A stretch of 64,000 bases of DNA from Streptomyces sp. ISL-10 (GTDB lineage: Bacteria; Actinomycetota; Actinomycetes; Streptomycetales; Streptomycetaceae): contig NZ_JAGGOJ010000033.1 in NCBI RefSeq assembly GCF_018614575.1, forward strand, positions 19,810 through 83,809, in the 5' to 3' direction. The notes beneath the pieces were generated by a model. It did not search any database. It was given only the letters and a program-made list of their open reading frames with translations, and was not told the origin of the DNA. The translations under genes and the position numbers were made by a program. Of this stretch, positions 42,705 through 51,183 are shown one piece after another. Positions within the stretch are counted from its first letter, which is position 1. Every line of letters begins with the position of its first letter.

Positions 42705-43703
42705 TCACGTCCAGGACAGCCCGCGCACCTGCGCCGAGGTGATGACGGCCGGTGTGGAGTCCGTCGGTGAGGCCGGGTAGTAGACCACCTCGAAGCGGAC
42801 CCTCTCGTCGGCGGCGACCGAGCCGCCGTGCGGGAAGTCCGGGAAGCTGGAGCCGGCCGTGGTCAGGCGTTCCACGATCGGGCCGGTCCAGCGTGAGCCG
42901 TTGGGACGCAAGTGGTAGAAGCGGCCCTGGAGCGTCCCGCCCGCGGGGGCCGTCACCGTCAGGTGCATCGCGCCGGTGTAGCGCACGGAGGATGTGAGCA
43001 GGTCCGCCGAGCCGACGGGGACGGGGGTCCAGTCGCCCGGAGGCAGCGTCGTGTCGGTGCCGGAGGCGAGATTCCAGTTGTCGGGCATGTCTTCCTCCTC
43101 GGACGGCGGGGCGGATGCGAGACGGTCGGCGATGCGTTCGCGCATCGAGCCCATCGTGAAACCGCGCGGGTCGACCTTCCCCGGCTGCCACTCGAGGTGT
43201 CCGATGACGCTGCGGTGGGTCCAGCGGTGCGCGCGGCAGATCGCGGCGGCGGCCTTCTCGATCGCCTCGAGCTGGGCGGCGGGCCACGGATCCTTGCCGT
43301 CGCCGAGGTTGATGCACTCGAAGCCGTAGAAGTGACGGTTGCCGTCGGTGTTCGCCTCGTCGTCGGGAGGCAGCGCGCTCTCCTCGATCACGGCGCGCAG
43401 GACGTCGTCGTCGCCCAGGCCGGCGTGGTTCGCCCGGCCGTTGCCCACGAGGTAGACCGTGCCGTCCTTGGCGATGACGCCGTGGCACAGCGGTCCGGGC
43501 AGGTTGGCGTAGCCGTTGTAGCAGAGCTCCACCGAGGACTCGGTGCCCGACGTGACGGTGTGGTGGATCATCACACCGTGCACCGGGGCCCAGGGGCCCA
43601 CATGGTTGCGGTTGTTGGTGCGCCAGCTGCGGTACTCCACCACGCGCAGCCCTTCGTTGCGTAAGGCTGTGAGCAGTTGGTCGGCGGACAGCGGTTCGGC
43701 CAT
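42705..43703 (-). CDS. PGRP-type N-acetylmuramoyl-L-alanine amidase without signal peptide
   Basis: A 332-residue protein. The N-terminal about 200 residues form an amidase_2/PGRP domain: GVMIHHTVT, where the first histidine is a zinc ligand, YNGYANLPGPLCHGVIAKDGTVY, and VIGHLEWQPGKVDPRGF with the second zinc histidine and lysine. The last about 110 residues are a beta-rich domain of unknown type (NWNLASGTDTTLPPGDW...). There is no signal peptide; the start MAEPLSADQLL follows GAGGAG at 6 nt. This architecture is typical of phage endolysins and tailocin-like lysis genes. No holin or phage structural gene is adjacent. It is isolated between tRNA-Lys and initiator tRNA. Confidence 0.88.
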   Translation of the reverse strand: MAEPLSADQLLTALRNEGLRVVEYRSWRTNNRNHVGPWAPVHGVMIHHTVTSGTESSVELCYNGYANLPGPLCHGVIAKDGTVYLVGNGRANHAGLGDDDVLRAVIEESALPPDDEANTDGNRHFYGFECINLGDGKDPWPAAQLEAIEKAAAAICRAHRWTHRSVIGHLEWQPGKVDPRGFTMGSMRERIADRLASAPPSEEEDMPDNWNLASGTDTTLPPGDWTPVPVGSADLLTSSVRYTGAMHLTVTAPAGGTLQGRFYHLRPNGSRWTGPIVERLTTAGSSFPDFPHGGSVAADERVRFEVVYYPASPTDSTPAVITSAQVRGLSWT

Positions 43704-44274
43704 CGGGTCTCCTCTCGGTGTGCGTCACGGTGTGGTCGCGCAACGATCGGTGGTCAGAGCTGGGATACCCAATGGGCGTACGGTCCACCCGGGTTGTCGC
43801 GGCGGCGGAGGCCCACGACCGGGTCGAAGGCCGCGAGGAGGGGTCGCGAAGCCGCCGCCCCTTGCCGCCGTGAGGAACGCGTCGACGACCTTCCGGCGGC
43901 GGGCGGGATACGGGTCGGGCGCGGGTGCGCCGCCCCGGACGGGGCGGCGGGGGTCGGCGAGCCGGTGGGCGGCCGGCGGCCTACGGAGCGCAACGGGCGC
44001 GATCTCCCCGGACGGACACCCCGAACCTGATGTGCCCCGCTTCTCTCGTCGTCCCGCCTGTGCACAGGACTGACGTGCGGAACCGAACCGATGTGAGGCT
44101 CCGGGTAGCTCACGCGGCCGGATCGGTCGCCGGAACGACCGGATCAGGGGCCGGACAGGGGGCAGGATCCGGGCCGTACGGGGGCCGGATCGGGCGGGCG
44201 GAACGAAAAAAGGGAGGTCGGAGCGGAAAATGGAGTGGATCTTGCTCCGGATGGCGTAAGGTTGTGTTCACCGA
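43704..44274. other. Gene-free stretch between amidase and initiator tRNA
   Basis: About 570 bp with no supportable gene. It is G/C-rich with low-complexity purine runs around 44130-44235. It should hold the amidase promoter and the tRNA promoter; TAAGGT at 44257-44262 is a possible -10 for the tRNA. Confidence 0.4.
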
Positions 44275-44348
44275 CGCGGGGTGGAGCAGCTCGGTAGCTC
44301 GCTGGGCTCATAACCCAGAGGTCGCAGGTTCAAATCCTGTCCCCGCTA
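44275..44348 (+). tRNA. Initiator tRNA-fMet (CAT anticodon)
   Basis: The anticodon loop CTCATAA sits on a stem of three G-C pairs (GGG/CCC), the key initiator feature, and the first base C1 does not pair with T72 of the acceptor CGCGGGG/CCCCGCT. Both mark it as the initiator rather than the elongator. CCA is not encoded. Confidence 0.96.
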
Positions 44349-44356
44349 CTGAAGAC

Positions 44357-44395
44357 GACGGCCCGGCAATCGAAATGATCGATTGCCGGGCCGTC
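44357..44395 (+). terminator. Terminator of initiator tRNA
   Basis: A perfect 16-bp stem (44357-44372 with 44380-44395) and 7-nt loop start 9 bp beyond the tRNA. Confidence 0.85.
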
Positions 44396-44474
44396 GCCGT
44401 TTCCCGGCGACTTTCACCTCGGATTTTGTGCGGCCGGACGTGGCAGGTCGCCGCTCGCCGCAGGGGCGCGCAGC

Positions 44475-45764
44475 ATGGGAGATGCATGGCGGCGGTCAGT
44501 GGCCGTGGGCGGAGCGGCAGGGAGAACACCTGTGGGGCGAGAGCAGAGCAGGAGGTACGTTGCGCCGTGGCTTGTGCGCCTTCTGCCCGCAGCGATGATC
44601 CTCGGCGGTGTGGTCTTCGACCTGCTGACGCCTCCCCGTTTCACCGCGGTGCCGCTCTACGCGGCGGCACCGCTCATCGCGGCGCCGATCGTCACATGGG
44701 GCATGACGCTGCTCATCGGTATCGCCGCCGTCCTGGCGACGAGCGGTATGCACGCCTACAACAACACCTACGCCCAGATCACCGCGGTCACCGAGACGAG
44801 CACGGTGTTCACCGTGGCGGCCTTCGCGCTGCTGATCAACGGAATCGTGGTGCGGGGCAGCGCACGACTGGCCTCGGCGCGGGTGATCGCGGAAGCGGCG
44901 CAGCGTGCCGTGCTGCCCACCCCGGCTGACCGGATCGCCGGACTGCACGTCGCCGCGCGGTACGAGGCGGCTCAGGCGGACGCGTTCATCGGCGGCGACC
45001 TCTTCGCCGTGCAGGACACTCCGCACGGGGTGCGGCTGATCGTCGGCGACGTGCGCGGCAAGGGCATGGAGGCGGTGGCGGTCGTCGCCGTGCTGATCGG
45101 GGCGTTCCGGGAGGCCGCCGAGCAGGAGAGCTCGCTGGAGGGCGTGGCGCAGCGGCTGGAGCGGGCGCTGAAACGTGAGGGCATGCGGCGCGAGGAGGCG
45201 GACGCCATGGAGGGGTTCACCACCGCCGTGCTCGGTGAGATCCCGCCCGGCGACCGGGCGGGAGACGGGACCGTACGGCTGGTGAACCGCGGCCACCCCG
45301 ACCCGCTCGTGCTGCACGCCGACGGCGCTCTGGACGTGCTGGAGCCGTCCGAGGCCGCACTGCCGCTGGGGATGGGCGACCTCGCAGCGTGGCCGGACCA
45401 CGCGCAGGAGTATCCGCTGCCCGCCGGGTCGACGCTGCTGTTCTACACGGATGGCCTGTCCGAGGCGCGCGACGCCCGAGGCGTCTTCTACGACCCGGGC
45501 GAACGGCTCCGGGGCAGCATCTTTCCCGGTCCCGAGGCACTGCTCGATGCGCTGGTCGACGATGTGCGCCGGTACACGGGCGGCGGGTCGACCGACGACA
45601 TGGCGCTTCTGGCGGTCGGCCGGCCGGGGGAAGGGCAGCCGGAGCGGCGGCGAACGGTTCCGGTCGTGGCCTTCGAGGACGAGGGCGGGGCGCATCGGCG
45701 GCGGGGGGCGACGGCGCGAGCGGGCGGTACGAGCGGGAGCCGCCGGCCCGGCCGAACGGGGTGA
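44475..45764 (+). CDS. Membrane PP2C/SpoIIE-type serine phosphatase
   Basis: A 429-residue protein with three to four membrane helices in the first 130 residues (WLVRLLPAAMILGGVVFDLL, then LIAAPIVTWGMTLLIGIAAVLA, then TVFTVAAFALLINGIVV). A cytoplasmic SpoIIE phosphatase domain follows from about 150. Metal motifs are IGGDLFAV, LIVGDVRGKGMEA, VNRGHPDP, FYTDGLSEARD and TDDMALLAVG. Such enzymes dephosphorylate anti-anti-sigma factors and so release stress or development sigma factors. The C-terminal tail is Arg/Gly-rich and disordered. The ATG at 44475 is the first of several options; it overlaps nothing upstream. Confidence 0.9.
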   Translation: MGDAWRRSVAVGGAAGRTPVGREQSRRYVAPWLVRLLPAAMILGGVVFDLLTPPRFTAVPLYAAAPLIAAPIVTWGMTLLIGIAAVLATSGMHAYNNTYAQITAVTETSTVFTVAAFALLINGIVVRGSARLASARVIAEAAQRAVLPTPADRIAGLHVAARYEAAQADAFIGGDLFAVQDTPHGVRLIVGDVRGKGMEAVAVVAVLIGAFREAAEQESSLEGVAQRLERALKREGMRREEADAMEGFTTAVLGEIPPGDRAGDGTVRLVNRGHPDPLVLHADGALDVLEPSEAALPLGMGDLAAWPDHAQEYPLPAGSTLLFYTDGLSEARDARGVFYDPGERLRGSIFPGPEALLDALVDDVRRYTGGGSTDDMALLAVGRPGEGQPERRRTVPVVAFEDEGGAHRRRGATARAGGTSGSRRPGRTG

Positions 45765-46134
45765 GGGGCGGCCGGGCCGGTGGGTGGCGGCTGGGGGGTT
45801 GCGCAGGGCGCGCGAAGGACGGGCAGTGGGTAGCCGCTGGGCGGCCGCTGGGCGGGCAGGCAGGGGCGCGGAGGACACGGGCGGAGGACGCTCGCAGCGC
45901 ATCCGTACGGTGCGTAGTCGGAGCGTGCCACTGTGCATAACATTTGACGCAACGTCAGAAACGGTAGTCGATCCGCGGGTTGATCAAGTCGCCCGATTCC
46001 GCCACCTTCTGTCCCGGTAAGTCTCGGCCATGGCCCTTAATGATCACTCGGAACAGCTTGGAATACGGCCCCGCCGTCTATTAACGTTCGATAACGCAGC
46101 GCGGTTGTCCCAGTCGTCGCAAGAGGCGGCACCG
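45765..46134. promoter_or_regulatory. Upstream region of the c-di-AMP riboswitch
   Basis: 370 bp without a gene. TTGACG at 45944-45949 is followed at 17 bp by GTCGAT, a weak match. An A/T-richer patch near 46079-46095 (TATTAACGTTCGATAAC) is the other promoter candidate for the riboswitch transcript. Confidence 0.4.
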
Positions 46135-46276
46135 TGCGCACGCGCCGAATCCCGCAAGGGAACCGGGGAACCACCAATTGGGGTGAATCGGGCGCCTTTT
46201 GCCGCTCAGTCCGCGGCCGAAGACGCCTGTAGGAGACCTTCCTGCTCCGAACCCGTCAGCTAACCCGGTAGGCGAG
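46135..46276 (+). promoter_or_regulatory. ydaO-type c-di-AMP riboswitch
   Basis: Conserved blocks occur in the right order: GCCGAATCC (46144-46152), GGGGAACCACC (46165-46175), GGGGTGAATCGGG (46180-46192), AGGAGACCTTCCTGCTCCG, then ACCCGTCAGCTAACCCGGTAGGCG ending at 46274. CGCC (46143-46146) and GGCG (46271-46274) can close the outer helix. This is the ydaO/yuaA aptamer, known in actinobacteria to switch off cell-wall hydrolase genes when cyclic di-AMP is high. The M23 peptidase starts 27 bp downstream. I do not see a clear expression-platform terminator; control may be by occlusion or premature Rho action. Confidence 0.92.
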
Positions 46277-46300
46277 AAGGAAGGAAAGGAGTACGCCTTC

Positions 46301-47341
46301 GTGGCGTCCAACATGCCTGCCCCCGAGGCCCCGTTCGCGCCCGCTCCCTTCGGCGGCGACGCCGCGGAGCGGACGTGGGAGGAATGGAATCCCACCGAGG
46401 AATCCATCCGTCCGGTGCGCGGCCGGCACCGCGTCGTCAAACAGCGCGGCGGGCTCGCCCGCAGCTCCACCGTCCTCGGCGTCGGCGTCTTCGCCGCGGT
46501 CGGCGCCGGTGGCATAGCGACCGCCCAGGACAAGCCCCCGGTCTCCATCTCCCTCCCGGACTCGATCGCGGACAACCTCCCCGACGCCAAGTCCCTTCCG
46601 GGTGTGGGCTCCCTCATCTCCGACGACGCCGGGTCCGAGGGCTCCCAGGCCGACGCGCCGCTCACCGCGATGAGCACCGGCGCCGGCGATGGAACGGCCA
46701 CCGGAGAGCAGACCGCCGGCGAGGCGCTGCGCGCCCGCATCCTCCAGCAGGCCGAGCAGCAGCGGGCCGAGGCGGACGCCGAGGCGAAGGCCGCCGCCGA
46801 GAAGCTGGCCGCCGAGCAGGCCGCCGCCGCGGCGGCGAAGCAGCAGAGCGAGGCCGAGGCCGAGGCGGCCGAGGCGAAGCGGAAGGCCGAGGAGGCCGCG
46901 CGGGCCAAGGCGGAGGCGGAGCGCCTCGCCAAGCTCGCCGCGAGCTACGCGCTGCCCACCTCCTCGTACACGATCACCTCCACGTACGGCGAGGCCGGCT
47001 CCATGTGGTCCTCCGGCCAGCACACCGGTCTGGACTTCGCCGCCCCCACGGGCACCCCGGTCAAGGCCGTGCACGGCGGCACGGTCAAGTCGGCCGGCTG
47101 GTCCGGTTCGTACGGCTACCGCATCGTGCTGGAGCTGGAGGACGGCACCGAGGTCTGGTACGCGCACCTGTCGTCGATGACGGCGAGCGCGGGTCAGAAG
47201 GTCGCCACCGGCGAGACCATCGGCCGCGTCGGCGCGACCGGCAACGTCACCGGGCCGCACCTGCACATGGAGGTGCACACCGCGGGCGGCTCCGGCCTCG
47301 ACCCCATGGCCTGGCTGCGGGACAAGGGCCTCACGGTCTGA
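46301..47341 (+). CDS. M23 (LytM) cell-wall endopeptidase under c-di-AMP control
   Basis: A 346-residue exported or membrane-anchored protein. After an acidic cytoplasmic start with VRGRHRVVKQRGG comes one hydrophobic segment (SSTVLGVGVFAAVGAGGIATA). A long Ala/Glu/Lys coiled coil spans about 145-220, and the M23 domain runs from about 228: SGQHTGLDFAAPTGTPV, WYAHLSS, GPHLHMEVH, with the zinc ligands H, D, H and H. It should cut cross-bridges of peptidoglycan. The GTG at 46301 follows AAAGGAG (46285-46291) at 9 nt. The riboswitch directly upstream ties its expression to cyclic di-AMP, as for the resuscitation factor genes of Streptomyces. Confidence 0.93.
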   Translation: MASNMPAPEAPFAPAPFGGDAAERTWEEWNPTEESIRPVRGRHRVVKQRGGLARSSTVLGVGVFAAVGAGGIATAQDKPPVSISLPDSIADNLPDAKSLPGVGSLISDDAGSEGSQADAPLTAMSTGAGDGTATGEQTAGEALRARILQQAEQQRAEADAEAKAAAEKLAAEQAAAAAAKQQSEAEAEAAEAKRKAEEAARAKAEAERLAKLAASYALPTSSYTITSTYGEAGSMWSSGQHTGLDFAAPTGTPVKAVHGGTVKSAGWSGSYGYRIVLELEDGTEVWYAHLSSMTASAGQKVATGETIGRVGATGNVTGPHLHMEVHTAGGSGLDPMAWLRDKGLTV

Positions 47342-47446
47342 GCGACCGAGGGACAGGGCGCCTGCGGGCGGACGACCCAAGGCAGAGCGAACGCAGGGAC
47401 TGACAGGCGCGCGGTACGGAGCTTCCGTGCCGCGCGTCCCCATGTC

Positions 47447-47490
47447 TCCGCCGGCCCTGGCGCACACCCCCCGACGCCAGGGCCGGCGGA
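47447..47490. terminator. Terminator after the M23 peptidase
   Basis: A perfect 16-bp stem (47447-47462 with 47475-47490) and 12-nt loop, 105 bp beyond the peptidase stop and 69 bp before the next gene. Confidence 0.75.
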
Positions 47491-47559
47491 ACCGCGACGC
47501 CCCGGCGACAGGGGCACGAGGGTGGAATACCCCCGGCCGGATGTGCCGTTGATCGACTC

Positions 47560-48528
47560 ATGACTTCTCTTCGCACGCTCGGTTCGTCCGACCTCGCCGT
47601 CTTCCCGCTGGCTCTCGGCGGCAACGTCTTCGGCTGGACCGCCGACCAGGACCGGTCCTTCGCCGTGCTCGACGCGTACGCCGCCGCCGGCGGAAACTTC
47701 GTCGACACCGCCGACAGCTACTCCTCCTGGGCACCGGGCAACGAGGGCGGCGAGTCCGAGACCGTGATCGGGAACTGGCTGGCCTCGCGCGGCAACCGCT
47801 CCGAGATCGTCCTCGCCACGAAGGTGGGCGCCCACCCGCAGTACAAGGGCCTGTCCCCGGTGACCATCAAGGCGGCGGCCGAGGAGTCCCTGCGCCGGCT
47901 CCGCACCGACCACATCGACCTCTACTACACGCACTTCGACGACCCGTCCGTCCCCGTCGAGGAGATCATCACGGCCCTCGACCGGCTGGTGAAGGACGGC
48001 AAGGTCCGCGCGATCGCCGCCTCCAACCTGAGCGCCGAGCGCCTGCGGGCGTCGCTGGACTTCTCCGAGAGCGAGGGCCTGGCCCGGTACGTGGCACTGC
48101 AGCCGCACTACAACCTCGTCTCCCGCGACACCTACGAAGGCGACCTGCAGGACACGGCCGCGCGGGCCGGTCTGGCCGCCGTCCCCTACTACGCGCTCGC
48201 GTCCGGTTTTCTCACCGGCAAGTACCGTCCCGGTGCGAGGGTCGACAGCGCGCGGGCGCAGGGCGCGGGCAGGCACCTGGAGACGGAGCGCGGCCTGAAG
48301 GTGCTCGATGCGCTCGACCGGATCGCCGGGGCGCGGGGCGCCGAGGTCGCCACCGTCGCGCTCGCATGGCTTGCCGCGCAGCCGACCGTCGTCGCGCCGA
48401 TCGCCTCCGCCCGTACGGTCGAGCAGTTGCCGGCCCTGGTCGCGGTCGGCGAACTGGAGCTGACCGAGGAGGAGCTCGCCGAGCTGACGGCCGCGTCTGT
48501 GGAGGGGCGGGTGTCGGCCGAGGCGTGA
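47560..48528 (+). CDS. Aldo/keto reductase
   Basis: A 322-residue TIM-barrel NADPH-dependent reductase. The catalytic set is visible: D in GGNFVDTADSYSSW with its tyrosine, K in LATKVG, and H in YYTHFDDPSVP. The NADP site appears as PYYALASGFLTGKYR and the late PIASARTVEQL. It is closest in pattern to the AKR subfamily of voltage-channel beta-like and YdhF/Tas-like enzymes. The ATG at 47560 is the natural start. It is probably a separate transcript because a strong terminator precedes it. The physiological substrate is unknown. Confidence 0.92.
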   Translation: MTSLRTLGSSDLAVFPLALGGNVFGWTADQDRSFAVLDAYAAAGGNFVDTADSYSSWAPGNEGGESETVIGNWLASRGNRSEIVLATKVGAHPQYKGLSPVTIKAAAEESLRRLRTDHIDLYYTHFDDPSVPVEEIITALDRLVKDGKVRAIAASNLSAERLRASLDFSESEGLARYVALQPHYNLVSRDTYEGDLQDTAARAGLAAVPYYALASGFLTGKYRPGARVDSARAQGAGRHLETERGLKVLDALDRIAGARGAEVATVALAWLAAQPTVVAPIASARTVEQLPALVAVGELELTEEELAELTAASVEGRVSAEA

Positions 48529-48655
48529 TGTCGGGCCGCACGGCGGGTGGCGCACGGGGCAGGCGCGGGGCCCGGACGTGGTTGTCGGGCGCGCGGCGGG
48601 CGGCGCAGGAGGGGGCTCGGGCGTCGGCTTGGACGGGGGCTTGCAGCGGTCCCGG

Positions 48656-50008
48656 TCAGCGGCGGTACGGGTTGTAGCCGCCGTAGTCGCGGTGGGGTGG
48701 CGGCGCGACCACCCGGCCCGTCGCCTGCGCCGCGTACACGAGCGCGGGCGCGGCCACGTCCCTGCGACGCCACAGGTGGTGCAGCAGCTCGCGCTCGCGC
48801 TCCGCGAAGTCCGGGCCCGCCGCGCCGCGGTGGGCCCGGTGGCGGAGAAAGGCGAGCGACGTCGCGAACGACTCGTACTCGGTCACCGCGTGGCCCGCGG
48901 CCGGTCCGTACGTACGGCGGGCGAAGTCGCGCGCCATCGTGCGGGCGCGCATCGAGGACAGGGCCCGCGGCTCGGCCGCCGCCAGCCAGCCCGCGGCCGC
49001 GTAGGCGGGCAGCTCATGGGAAATCGTGCGCAGCTCGCGCTGCCGGGTCCATATGGTCAGCCACGTCAGCAGCCCGAAGGCGGGCACCATGAAGGCCGCG
49101 TACACGCCGTAGAAACCCCACGGGCTCAACAGCGACGCGGAGCCGTTCCACAGGGCGTGCATGCCCATCGCGAGGGCCAGGCCCAGCAACGGCAGCGCCA
49201 TGCGCCGTATTCGGTGGCGCTGCGCGGACAGTGCGGCGACGCCGAAGCCGATGCCGGTGAGCACCGTGAACAACGGGTGGGCGAACGGCGACATCACGAT
49301 CCGCACGAAGAACGTCGCCGCGGTGACCGATGCCAGGCCGGAGGTGCCGAACGCCTGGTCCTCGCCGAAGGCGTTGCCGAGATACAGGATGTTCTCCGTG
49401 AAGGCGAAGCCGGTCGCAGTGAAGCCCGCGACCACGACCCCGTCGACGAGGCCCGAGAAGTCCCGTCTGCGGAAGACGAAGAGCAGCAGGATCGCCGCCG
49501 CCTTGGCGCTCTCCTCGACGATCGGCGCTATCACGGTCGCGCCCAGGGTGTCGGCGGAGGTGGGATCAGCCGTGGCGGTGGCTATCCAGCGGGTCGCGAA
49601 GGAGTTCGCGATGATCGCGATCAGGGCGGCGGCGCACGCGCCCCAGGCGAACGCGAACAGCAGATTCCGCCAGGGGCCCGGCTCGACCCGGTCCAGCCAG
49701 CGGAACGCCGCCAGCAGCAGCGGCACCGGCAGTGTCGCGAGGCCGAGGCCGACCAGGAAGCCCTGCGTGCCGGTCTGTTCCCGGACGAGTGCGAGGATCA
49801 CCAACCCGCACAGCGCGAGCAGGGTGATCAGCACGCCCGCGCGGACCGCACGGCTGCGCCACAGCCGGGCGGCACGCAGCCGGTGACGCCGCCCGGTGCT
49901 CGGCGGCATGCCGCCGATCGGCCCGGCTCCCTGCTCCTGCCGGCAAGCGGGCACCACCGGGTGCGGCGGGCGGCTCGCCGTGGGGTGCTGCGCGGACGAC
50001 TCGGACAC
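48656..50008 (-). CDS. PrsW-family intramembrane metalloprotease
   Basis: A 450-residue polytopic protein with about eight membrane helices between residues 55 and 315. The family motifs are present: IAPIVEESAKA (E-E-x-x-K), GFTATGFAFTENILYL (E-N), SPFAHPLFT (H) and GMHALWNG (H-x-x-x-N). PrsW proteases cut membrane proteins such as anti-sigma factors. A soluble tail of about 115 residues ends DYGGYNPYRR. The GTG at 50008 is the only sensible start. It is preceded by 43-bp tandem repeats. The target is unknown, but several anti-sigma-type proteins occur in streptomycetes. Confidence 0.9.
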   Translation of the reverse strand: MSESSAQHPTASRPPHPVVPACRQEQGAGPIGGMPPSTGRRHRLRAARLWRSRAVRAGVLITLLALCGLVILALVREQTGTQGFLVGLGLATLPVPLLLAAFRWLDRVEPGPWRNLLFAFAWGACAAALIAIIANSFATRWIATATADPTSADTLGATVIAPIVEESAKAAAILLLFVFRRRDFSGLVDGVVVAGFTATGFAFTENILYLGNAFGEDQAFGTSGLASVTAATFFVRIVMSPFAHPLFTVLTGIGFGVAALSAQRHRIRRMALPLLGLALAMGMHALWNGSASLLSPWGFYGVYAAFMVPAFGLLTWLTIWTRQRELRTISHELPAYAAAGWLAAAEPRALSSMRARTMARDFARRTYGPAAGHAVTEYESFATSLAFLRHRAHRGAAGPDFAERERELLHHLWRRRDVAAPALVYAAQATGRVVAPPPHRDYGGYNPYRR

Positions 50009-50096
50009 CCGTCGACCCTAACGAGAGGGACTGACACCTGGCGACGGTGCGCGGTACTTCGCGGTAATTGGCGGGGCGGCGCGGCTCTGCACCGTC

Positions 50097-50225
50097 GTGA
50101 CGCTTCGCGTCGTGATGCCTTGACCGTCATGCCGTGGTTGTGACGCTCCGCGCTGTGATGCCTTGACCGTCATGCCGTGGCTGTGACGTCCCGCGCTGTG
50201 ACGTCTTGACCGTCATGCCGTGGCC
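50097..50225. repeat. 43-bp tandem repeat, three copies
   Basis: Units at 50097-50139, 50140-50182 and 50183-50225 share TTGACCGTCATGCCGTGG exactly and differ at a few bases elsewhere. They fill the gap between trmB and the prsW-like gene, on the 5' side of the latter. Degenerate remnants continue towards 50250. Confidence 0.85.
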
Positions 50226-50255
50226 GTTGTGCCTCGGTCGCGCCGCCCTTGGCCG

Positions 50256-51047
50256 TCAGGCCTGCGGCTGTGTCCGGCGGAACAGCAGGTCGTGGACCTG
50301 GTGCCCCTTGTCCAGGCCTTGGCCTTCGAAACGGGTCAGTGGACGGAATGCGGGGCGCGGGGCGTAGCCGCCGCCCGGGACGGTGTTCTCGAAGTCCGGG
50401 TGCGCGGTGAGGACGTCGAGCATCTGTTCCGCGTACGGCTCCCAGTCGGTCGCGCAGTGCAGGACCGCGCCGGGCTTCAGACGCCGGGCGGCGAGGGTCA
50501 GGAACTCCGGCTGGATCAGCCGCCGTTTGTGGTGCCGCTTCTTCGGCCACGGGTCCGGGAAGTAGACGCGTATCCCGTCGAGCGAACGGGGCGGCAGCAT
50601 CTCGCGCAGCAGGATGATCGCGTCGCCGTTGGCGACCCGCACGTTGGTCAGGCCGTTGCGCTCGGCGAGGCCGAGGAGGTTGCCCTGCCCGGGGGTGTGC
50701 ACGTCGACGGCGAGGATGCCGGTGTCCGGGTCGTCGGCGGCCATCTGCGCCGTGGCCTCGCCCATCCCGAACCCGATCTCCAGGACGACCGGCAGGCCGC
50801 CGAACATCTCGTCGAGGTCGAGCACCCGGTGCCCGTCGATGTCGAGGCCCCACACCGGCCACAGCCGCTGCAGCGCTTCGCCCTGCCCGGCCGTCACCCG
50901 GCTGCGGCGAGGCTGGAAACTGCGGATGCGCCGCTCGTGGTGCGAACCGGCCGGATCGGCGGCGGGCCCGCCGGGGAAGCGCGGCTCGCCCTTGGCACGG
51001 ATCACCGGCCGGGTGGCGTCGGGGGTGGTGTTTCGAGACTCAGACAC
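50256..51047 (-). CDS. trmB: tRNA (guanine-N7-)-methyltransferase
   Basis: A 263-residue SAM-dependent enzyme that makes m7G46 in tRNA. It has a disordered N-terminus with SHHERRIRSFQPRRSR, then the Rossmann SAM site LEIGFGMGEATAQMA, the DVHTPG strand end and the TrmB signature VYFPDPWPKKRHHKRR. The GTG at 51047 is chosen by the family start. Both flanks carry tandem repeats that are unrelated to each other. Confidence 0.95.
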   Translation of the reverse strand: MSESRNTTPDATRPVIRAKGEPRFPGGPAADPAGSHHERRIRSFQPRRSRVTAGQGEALQRLWPVWGLDIDGHRVLDLDEMFGGLPVVLEIGFGMGEATAQMAADDPDTGILAVDVHTPGQGNLLGLAERNGLTNVRVANGDAIILLREMLPPRSLDGIRVYFPDPWPKKRHHKRRLIQPEFLTLAARRLKPGAVLHCATDWEPYAEQMLDVLTAHPDFENTVPGGGYAPRPAFRPLTRFEGQGLDKGHQVHDLLFRRTQPQA

Positions 51048-51069
51048 AGTGCCTCGATTCTACGAGGCC

Positions 51070-51183
51070 GGGCGACGGGCCCTGCGGGTGTCGCCGTTCA
51101 CGGGCGACGGGCCCTGCGGTGTCACTGTTCGCGGGCGACGGGCCCTGCGGTGTCACCGTTCGCGGGCTGGCGGCCCTGCCTCG
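51070..51183. repeat. 31-32-bp tandem repeat, three and a half copies
   Basis: GGGCGACGGGCCCTGCGG starts at 51070, 51102 and 51133, with a diverged fourth unit at 51164. The array fills the 137-bp gap between trmB and lhgO and ends where the lhgO stop codon begins. Confidence 0.85.

Noticed and set aside
42474..44274. Integrated element at tRNA-Lys
   Set aside because: Only the amidase looks phage-like; I found no integrase, no repeat of the tRNA 3' end and no composition change, so an intact element is not supported.
45389..45940. Plus-strand open frame of 183 codons over the SpoIIE gene end
   Set aside because: Alternate-frame shadow of the phosphatase with Arg/Gly-rich composition.
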